The notes below the pieces were generated by a model. It was not told the origin of the DNA. It saw only the letters and a list, made by a program, of their open reading frames with translations, and made no database searches. Both the position numbers and the translations under genes were made by a program. 64,000 bases of DNA from Polaribacter sp. Q13 (lineage in GTDB: Bacteria > Bacteroidota > Bacteroidia > Flavobacteriales > Flavobacteriaceae), in the NCBI RefSeq assembly GCF_016858305.2, contig NZ_CP074436.1, positions 3,182,001-3,246,000 on the forward strand, given 5' to 3'. Position 1 is the stretch's first letter. Every line of letters starts with the position of its first letter. Of the stretch, positions 60,232-64,000 are shown piece after piece.

Positions 60232-60633
60232 ATGAAAAAAATAGAACACATTGGCATTGCCGTAAAAGATTTAGAAAAGTCAAATGATTTGTTTGCTTCA
60301 CTTTTTGGCAAGCCGCATTATAAAACAGAAGAAGTTGTTTCCGAAGGTGTAAAAACATCCTTTTTTAAATCAGGTCCAAATAAAATAGAATTATTAGAAG
60401 CCACAAACCCAGAAAGTACTATTGCCAAATTTATAGAAAAAAAAGGAGAAGGAATTCATCATATTGCCTTTGCGGTTTTAGATATAAAAGCAGAGATAAA
60501 AAGGCTTAAAAAAGAGGGGTTTATCATTTTAAATAAAGATCCAAAAAAGGGAGCTGATAATAAATTGGTCGCTTTTTTACACCCAAAATCTACGAATGGA
60601 GTCCTTATTGAATTATGTCAAGAAATAGATTAG
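60232..60633 (+). CDS. mce: Methylmalonyl-CoA epimerase
   Basis: A 133-residue vicinal-oxygen-chelate metalloenzyme that interconverts (S)- and (R)-methylmalonyl-CoA in the propionyl-CoA route. Two beta-alpha-beta-beta-beta repeats are visible: KIEHIGIAVKDLEKSNDLFASLFG and GIHHIAFAVLDIKAEIKRLKKEGF, with metal ligands His5 and the His of GIHHIAF, and Glu in KIELLE. The end, LIELCQEID, is typical. The start at 60232 gives the normal length; an upstream in-frame ATG at 60205 lies in the terminator hairpin and would add FLYFYK-type residues foreign to the family. Confidence 0.93.
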   Translation: MKKIEHIGIAVKDLEKSNDLFASLFGKPHYKTEEVVSEGVKTSFFKSGPNKIELLEATNPESTIAKFIEKKGEGIHHIAFAVLDIKAEIKRLKKEGFIILNKDPKKGADNKLVAFLHPKSTNGVLIELCQEID

Positions 60634-60707
60634 TTAAAATACTGCTAACAGTTACGGAAACTGCATTCTAATTATTATCTTGCCAACTCTTAAAACCATT
60701 TTAAAAT

Positions 60708-61586
60708 ATGTCATCTAGCTTTGATTCTTATCAAAAACGACGACTGCTATCTTCTTACTTTTCAGTAGTAATAAGTATAGCTTTAGTGCTTTTTATGGTC
60801 GGTATTTTGGGGTTGGTTTTGTTAAAATCTACCTTTGTTGCTAATAAAGTAAAAGAAAAAGTTGCAATAACGTTGTTCTTAAAAGACAATGTTTCTACTA
60901 AAAATAGGAATAATTTTAAAGAATCTTTACTGAAAGAGCCGTTTACTAGAACTATTATTTATACAAGTAAAGAAAAAGCAGCCAAAACTTATAGTAAAGA
61001 AATTGGTGAAGATTTTCTGAAGTTCTTAGGAGAAAATCCTTTAAAAAATGGAATAGATATTTATTTAAAAGCAGATTTTGTAACTCCAGAAAAAATGCAA
61101 GAACTAGAACAACGTTTCCTTAAAAACGCCTATGTATCTGATGTTTCTTATGATAAATCATTAATTAGTTTATTAACTAAAAACATTAAAAGAATTAGCT
61201 TTTGGTTATTAGTGGTCTGTGGTTTCTTTGGTTTAGTTGCTATGATTCTAATTAATAGTTCTATTAGGTTATCTATATATTCTAAGCGATTTAATATTAA
61301 AACCATGCAAATGGTCGGTGCTACCAAAGGATTTATTAGAAAACCTTTTATTTGGCAAAGTATTAAATTGGGTATAATAGGAGCAATTTTAGCATTAATA
61401 GCTTTAGGTGCGGTTATTTATTATGTAGATAAATTTATACCTAGTTTAGAGTTGATTAAAGATTATGTTACGTTAGGATATTTAGTTGGAGGCGTTTTAA
61501 TTTCGGCCTTTTTAATTACTTGGATTAGTACTTTCTTTGCAACACAACGTTTTTTAAACTTACAAACAGACGAACTTTATTATTAA
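60708..61586 (+). CDS. ftsX: Cell division protein FtsX
   Basis: A 292-residue inner-membrane protein with four transmembrane helices: about 20-45, 165-190, 218-240 and 260-280. A periplasmic domain lies between helices 1 and 2 (VAITLFLKDNVSTKNRNNF, EKAAKTYSKEIGEDFLKFLGENPLKNGIDIYL), which activates peptidoglycan hydrolases in the FtsEX complex. The cytoplasmic loop KRFNIKTMQMVGATKGFIRKPF is the FtsX coupling segment for the FtsE ATPase. ftsE is not in the window. It heads a tight plus-strand run: DUF3098, uppP, truB. Confidence 0.93.
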   Translation: MSSSFDSYQKRRLLSSYFSVVISIALVLFMVGILGLVLLKSTFVANKVKEKVAITLFLKDNVSTKNRNNFKESLLKEPFTRTIIYTSKEKAAKTYSKEIGEDFLKFLGENPLKNGIDIYLKADFVTPEKMQELEQRFLKNAYVSDVSYDKSLISLLTKNIKRISFWLLVVCGFFGLVAMILINSSIRLSIYSKRFNIKTMQMVGATKGFIRKPFIWQSIKLGIIGAILALIALGAVIYYVDKFIPSLELIKDYVTLGYLVGGVLISAFLITWISTFFATQRFLNLQTDELYY

Positions 61587-61590
61587 TACA

Positions 61591-61833
61591 ATGAAAAACG
61601 AAAACACAGAACAACCAATTTTTTTATTTGGTAAAAAAAACTATACAATCATGATTGTTGGTATTATCGTTATTGCTTTAGGTTTTATATTTATGGCAGG
61701 AGGAGGAAGTGATAATCCTGAGGTTTTTAATGAAGAAATCTACAATTGGCAACGTATTCGTTTAGCACCAACATTAGTAATTATTGGTTTAGGAATTGAA
61801 ATTTATGCTATTTTAGCAAATCCCAAAAAATAA
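61591..61833 (+). CDS. DUF3098 membrane protein
   Basis: An 80-residue protein with two transmembrane helices, at about 19-36 ([18 protein letters not shown]) and 58-75. Between them is a short conserved loop, [25 protein letters not shown], the hallmark of the DUF3098 family found after ftsX in Bacteroidota. It is four bases after ftsX and two before uppP. Its role is unknown; the steady neighbourhood suggests a link to division or undecaprenyl-phosphate recycling. Confidence 0.88.
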   Translation: MKNENTEQPIFLFGKKNYTIMIVGIIVIALGFIFMAGGGSDNPEVFNEEIYNWQRIRLAPTLVIIGLGIEIYAILANPKK

Positions 61834-61835
61834 GA

Positions 61836-62645
61836 ATGAATTTAATAGAAACAATCATTTTAGCTGTTATTGAAGGAATAACAGAGTATTTACCTGTGTC
61901 ATCTACTGGACACATGATTATTGCATCGTCTTTTATGAAAATTGCTACAGACGATTTTACCAAACTTTTTACAATTGTAATTCAATTAGGGGCCATTTTA
62001 TCTGTAGTTGTTTTATATTGGAAAAGATTCTTTCAAAGTATCGATTTTTACTTTAAATTATTAGTAGCTTTTATTCCTGCAGTTGTTTTAGGTTTGTTAT
62101 TAAATGATGTAATTGATAGTTTGTTAGAAAGCCCGGTAACGGTTGCAGTTTCATTAATTATAGGTGGTTTTATTCTTTTAAAAGTAGATGATTGGTTTAA
62201 ATCGAATGAAGTCTATGATGCAGAAAACCCAACAGAACATACAGAAATTGGTTATATGACTGCGTTAAAAATTGGTTTCTTTCAATGTTTAGCAATGATT
62301 CCTGGTACCTCTAGAAGTGGTGCAAGTATTGTGGGTGGTATGACGCAAAAAATCAATAGAAAAGCTGCTGCAGAATTTTCGTTTTTTTTAGCAGTACCAA
62401 CAATGTTAGGGGCAACTGCTTATAAAATGTATAAGTATTATAAAGCAGGTTTTGAGTTGTCTACAGACCAGGTTAATTATTTAATTATTGGTAATGTTAT
62501 TGCTTTTGTAGTAGCGTTAATTGCTATTAAATCTTTTATAGATTATTTAAGTAAAAAAGGGTTTAAAATATTTGGGTACTATAGAATAGTATTAGGGATT
62601 TCTCTGTTAATTATTCACTTTTTCATTTATAGATTAACTATATAA
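61836..62645 (+). CDS. uppP: Undecaprenyl-diphosphatase
   Basis: A 269-residue polytopic BacA/UppP enzyme with about seven to eight membrane helices. It removes one phosphate from undecaprenyl diphosphate at the periplasmic face to recycle the lipid carrier. The two conserved motifs are [20 protein letters not shown] (Glu-rich motif 1, residues 11-30) and [19 protein letters not shown] (motif 2 with the catalytic Ser-Arg-Ser region). It serves both peptidoglycan and the polysaccharide locus earlier in the window. The gene is two bases from DUF3098 and nine before truB. Confidence 0.95.
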   Translation: MNLIETIILAVIEGITEYLPVSSTGHMIIASSFMKIATDDFTKLFTIVIQLGAILSVVVLYWKRFFQSIDFYFKLLVAFIPAVVLGLLLNDVIDSLLESPVTVAVSLIIGGFILLKVDDWFKSNEVYDAENPTEHTEIGYMTALKIGFFQCLAMIPGTSRSGASIVGGMTQKINRKAAAEFSFFLAVPTMLGATAYKMYKYYKAGFELSTDQVNYLIIGNVIAFVVALIAIKSFIDYLSKKGFKIFGYYRIVLGISLLIIHFFIYRLTI

Positions 62646-62654
62646 TTTTTGTTG

Positions 62655-63359
62655 ATGACAGAAGAAGACTATAAAAACGGTCAAGTTTTATTAATAGATA
62701 AACCTTTAAACTGGACTTCATTTCAAGTTGTTAATAAACTTCGTTGGGAAATAAGACAACGTTTTAATATTAAAAAGATTAAAGTTGGTCATGCGGGTAC
62801 TTTAGACCCTCTTGCTACTGGTTTGTTAATTATTTGTACCGGTAAGCAAACTAAAGAAATACATGTCTATCAAGGGCAAGAAAAAGAATATACAGGTACA
62901 TTTACAATTGGGGCAACTACACCTAGTTATGATTTAGAAACAGAGGTTGATAAAACATATCCTACAGAACATATTACAGAAGAATTATTACGTGAAACTA
63001 CCAAACAATTTTTTGGTGATATTCAACAAAAACCACCTATTTTCTCTGCAATAAAAAAAGATGGTAAACGCTTGTACGAGTTAGCAAGAAAAGGTGAAAC
63101 TACAGAAATTCTGTCTAGAACTGTAAGTATTACAGAATTTGAAATCACAAAAATAAATTTACCGGAAGTAGAATTTAGAGTGGTTTGTAGTAAAGGGACA
63201 TATATTCGTTCTTTAGCATACGACTTTGGGTTAGCTTTAAACTCAGGTGCACATTTATCAGCATTAAGAAGAACTAAAATTGGTAATTTTACTGTAGAAA
63301 ATGGAGTCTCTGTAGAAGGTTTTATTGAAAATTTAAAAGAAAATTCTATAGAATCTTAA
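62655..63359 (+). CDS. truB: tRNA pseudouridine-55 synthase
   Basis: A 234-residue TruB that makes the pseudouridine of the T-psi-C loop in tRNA. The catalytic Asp is in KVGHAGTLDPLATGLLIICTG, preceded by LLIDKPLNWTSFQVVNKLRW. Later motifs are QKPPIFSAIKKDGKRLYELARKGE and CSKGTYIRSLAYDFG. The ATG at 62655 is preferred over a TTG two codons upstream. It is the last gene of the ftsX-DUF3098-uppP-truB unit and is followed by a strong terminator. Confidence 0.95.
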   Translation: MTEEDYKNGQVLLIDKPLNWTSFQVVNKLRWEIRQRFNIKKIKVGHAGTLDPLATGLLIICTGKQTKEIHVYQGQEKEYTGTFTIGATTPSYDLETEVDKTYPTEHITEELLRETTKQFFGDIQQKPPIFSAIKKDGKRLYELARKGETTEILSRTVSITEFEITKINLPEVEFRVVCSKGTYIRSLAYDFGLALNSGAHLSALRRTKIGNFTVENGVSVEGFIENLKENSIES

Positions 63360-63384
63360 CAAAAAAATATTTATTTAAGCATAA

Positions 63385-63412
63385 AAAAACCCAAGCAATT
63401 GCTTGGGTTTTT
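63385..63412. terminator. Bidirectional terminator between truB and mscL
   Basis: Perfect palindrome aaaaacccaagc-aatt-gcttgggttttt, flanked by A on the left and T on the right, so it can stop the converging truB and mscL transcripts. Confidence 0.93.
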
Positions 63413-63435
63413 GTTTTATAAAGAAAAGTAAAAAT

Positions 63436-63846
63436 TTATTTTTTAGCTAATAAATCTCTAATTTCTCCTAATAAATCTTCTTGACTTGGTCCTTTTGGAG
63501 CTTCTGGAGCAACTTCTTCTTTTTTCTTCATTTTGTTGTATTGTCTAATCATCATAAACATTACAAAACCAACAATAATTAAATTGATAATAGAATCAAT
63601 CCAAGCACCATAAGTAATTGCATTTTCTGGACTAGTAACTTTTCCTGCTGCATCTAATACAGCTTCAGTTAAAACATATTTTTGATCAGCAAAACTAACA
63701 CCTCCTGTAAATAAACCTACAACTGGCATCACAATATTACTCACAAATCCTTTTACAACTAGGCCAATTGCACCTGCCATAATTACTGCTACTGCAAATT
63801 CAATTACATTACCACCGGTAATAAACTTTTTAAATTCTTTTAACAT
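63436..63846 (-). CDS. mscL: Large-conductance mechanosensitive channel MscL
   Basis: A 136-residue MscL. The N-terminal amphipathic segment and pore helix are MLKEFKKFITGGNVIEFAVAVIMAGAIGLVVKGFVSNIVMPVVG. A periplasmic loop contains FADQKYVLTEAVLDAAGKVTSPENAITYGAWI. The second helix is near residues 85-104 and the C-terminal bundle has PSQEDLLGEIRDLLAKK. It opens on extreme membrane tension. With the small MscS at 31 kb, this gives two turgor valves in the window. A TAnnTTTG box lies 32 bases upstream. Confidence 0.95.
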   Translation of the reverse strand: MLKEFKKFITGGNVIEFAVAVIMAGAIGLVVKGFVSNIVMPVVGLFTGGVSFADQKYVLTEAVLDAAGKVTSPENAITYGAWIDSIINLIIVGFVMFMMIRQYNKMKKKEEVAPEAPKGPSQEDLLGEIRDLLAKK

Positions 63847-63877
63847 CTTATTTTAATTTTAATTAAATATTAGATTG

Positions 63878-63885
63878 CAAAAGTA
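63878..63885 (-). promoter_or_regulatory. Predicted mscL promoter -7 box
   Basis: Minus strand TACTTTTG, exact TAnnTTTG match, 32 bases before the mscL ATG. Confidence 0.5.
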
Positions 63886-63898
63886 ATAAAAATAACTA

Positions 63899-64000
63899 TC
63901 ACTTTAACACTTTATTAACACGTTGAGAGATTGCTGTTAATGTTTCGTACGGAATGGTCTCAGAAACATCAGCAATATGCTGTATCATAGCTTGATTATT
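63899..64000 (-). CDS. alr: Alanine racemase, C-terminal fragment (continues beyond the window)
   Basis: The last 33 codons and TGA of a minus-strand gene that runs off the window. The translated end (ADVSETIPYETLTAISQRVNKV) matches the C-terminus of alanine racemase, whose family motif is TIPYEILT-x-IS-x-RV. The enzyme makes D-alanine for peptidoglycan; in Bacteroidota it is often fused to a MurF-like domain, which cannot be judged here. It lies 53 bases upstream of mscL in the same direction. Confidence 0.8.
   Translation of the reverse strand, partial: NNQAMIQHIADVSETIPYETLTAISQRVNKVLK

Overview
The window is a chromosomal segment of an AT-rich member of the Bacteroidota, most likely a marine Flavobacteriaceae close to Polaribacter or Tenacibaculum. 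Evidence: SusC/SusD outer-membrane importers, gliding genes gldD and gldE, a protein with a type IX secretion C-terminal domain, DUF4292/DUF3098/DUF4302/DUF4374/DUF5689 lineage proteins, and promoters of the Bacteroidota form TAnnTTTG instead of sigma-70 -10 boxes. No rRNA, tRNA, CRISPR array, prophage or insertion sequence was seen.

Layout. 1-5.1 kb: glutaryl-CoA dehydrogenase (minus), then rnpA overlapping an S41 protease, then a two-part protein with a nucleoside-phosphorylase-like C-terminus. 5.1-18.7 kb: a surface polysaccharide locus on the plus strand with short gaps or overlaps. It holds a Wzz-like chain-length protein, rfbB-rfbA-rfbC (no rfbD), four glycosyltransferases, a Wzx flippase, two polymerase/ligase-type membrane proteins, a WcaF-like acetyltransferase and a WcaJ-like initiating phosphoglycosyltransferase. 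18.8-35.5 kb: housekeeping and envelope genes: purD, a GT28-like glycosyltransferase, a response regulator/histidine kinase pair, a T9SS cargo protein, a 3'-5' exonuclease, an Uup-like ABC-F ATPase, a sugar-nucleotide transferase operon ending in an EnvC-like protein, a small MscS channel, an acyl-CoA thioesterase, an HU-SPOR protein, dprA, and a conserved protein that I read as a divergent protein-kinase fold. 35.7-44.2 kb (minus): a TonB receptor with a DUF4374 lipoprotein (probable iron/siderophore uptake), an EamA transporter, then mutY-ssb-gldE-gldD. 44.3-51.3 kb (plus): a four-gene SusC/SusD/zinc-metallohydrolase/DUF4302 import cassette. 51.4-53.6 kb: hup, a 29-residue very basic peptide, and rng (RNase G/E) behind a leader with three consecutive tetraloop hairpins. 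53.6-54.2 kb: a gene-free block packed with interspersed and inverted repeats. 54.2-59.6 kb: a secreted endonuclease/exonuclease/phosphatase lipoprotein divergent from a TonB receptor and a DUF5689 lipoprotein. 59.7-64 kb: a small jelly-roll-like protein, methylmalonyl-CoA epimerase, ftsX-DUF3098-uppP-truB, mscL, and the last 33 codons of alanine racemase.

How the parts fit. The polysaccharide locus looks like a complete Wzx/Wzy assembly line: an initiating enzyme on undecaprenyl phosphate, sugar donors, transferases, flippase, polymerase and length control. UppP at the other end of the window regenerates undecaprenyl phosphate. Three separate TonB-dependent receptor systems point to a life based on importing polymers, peptides and chelated metals.

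The observations I rate highest are the kinase-like signature in the 34.4 kb protein, the structured rng leader, three genes in which a TAnnTTTG box lies exactly five bases before the ATG (predicted leaderless mRNAs), the repeat-rich 53.6-54.2 kb gap, and a T9SS cargo gene whose signal peptide begins upstream of any normal start codon.
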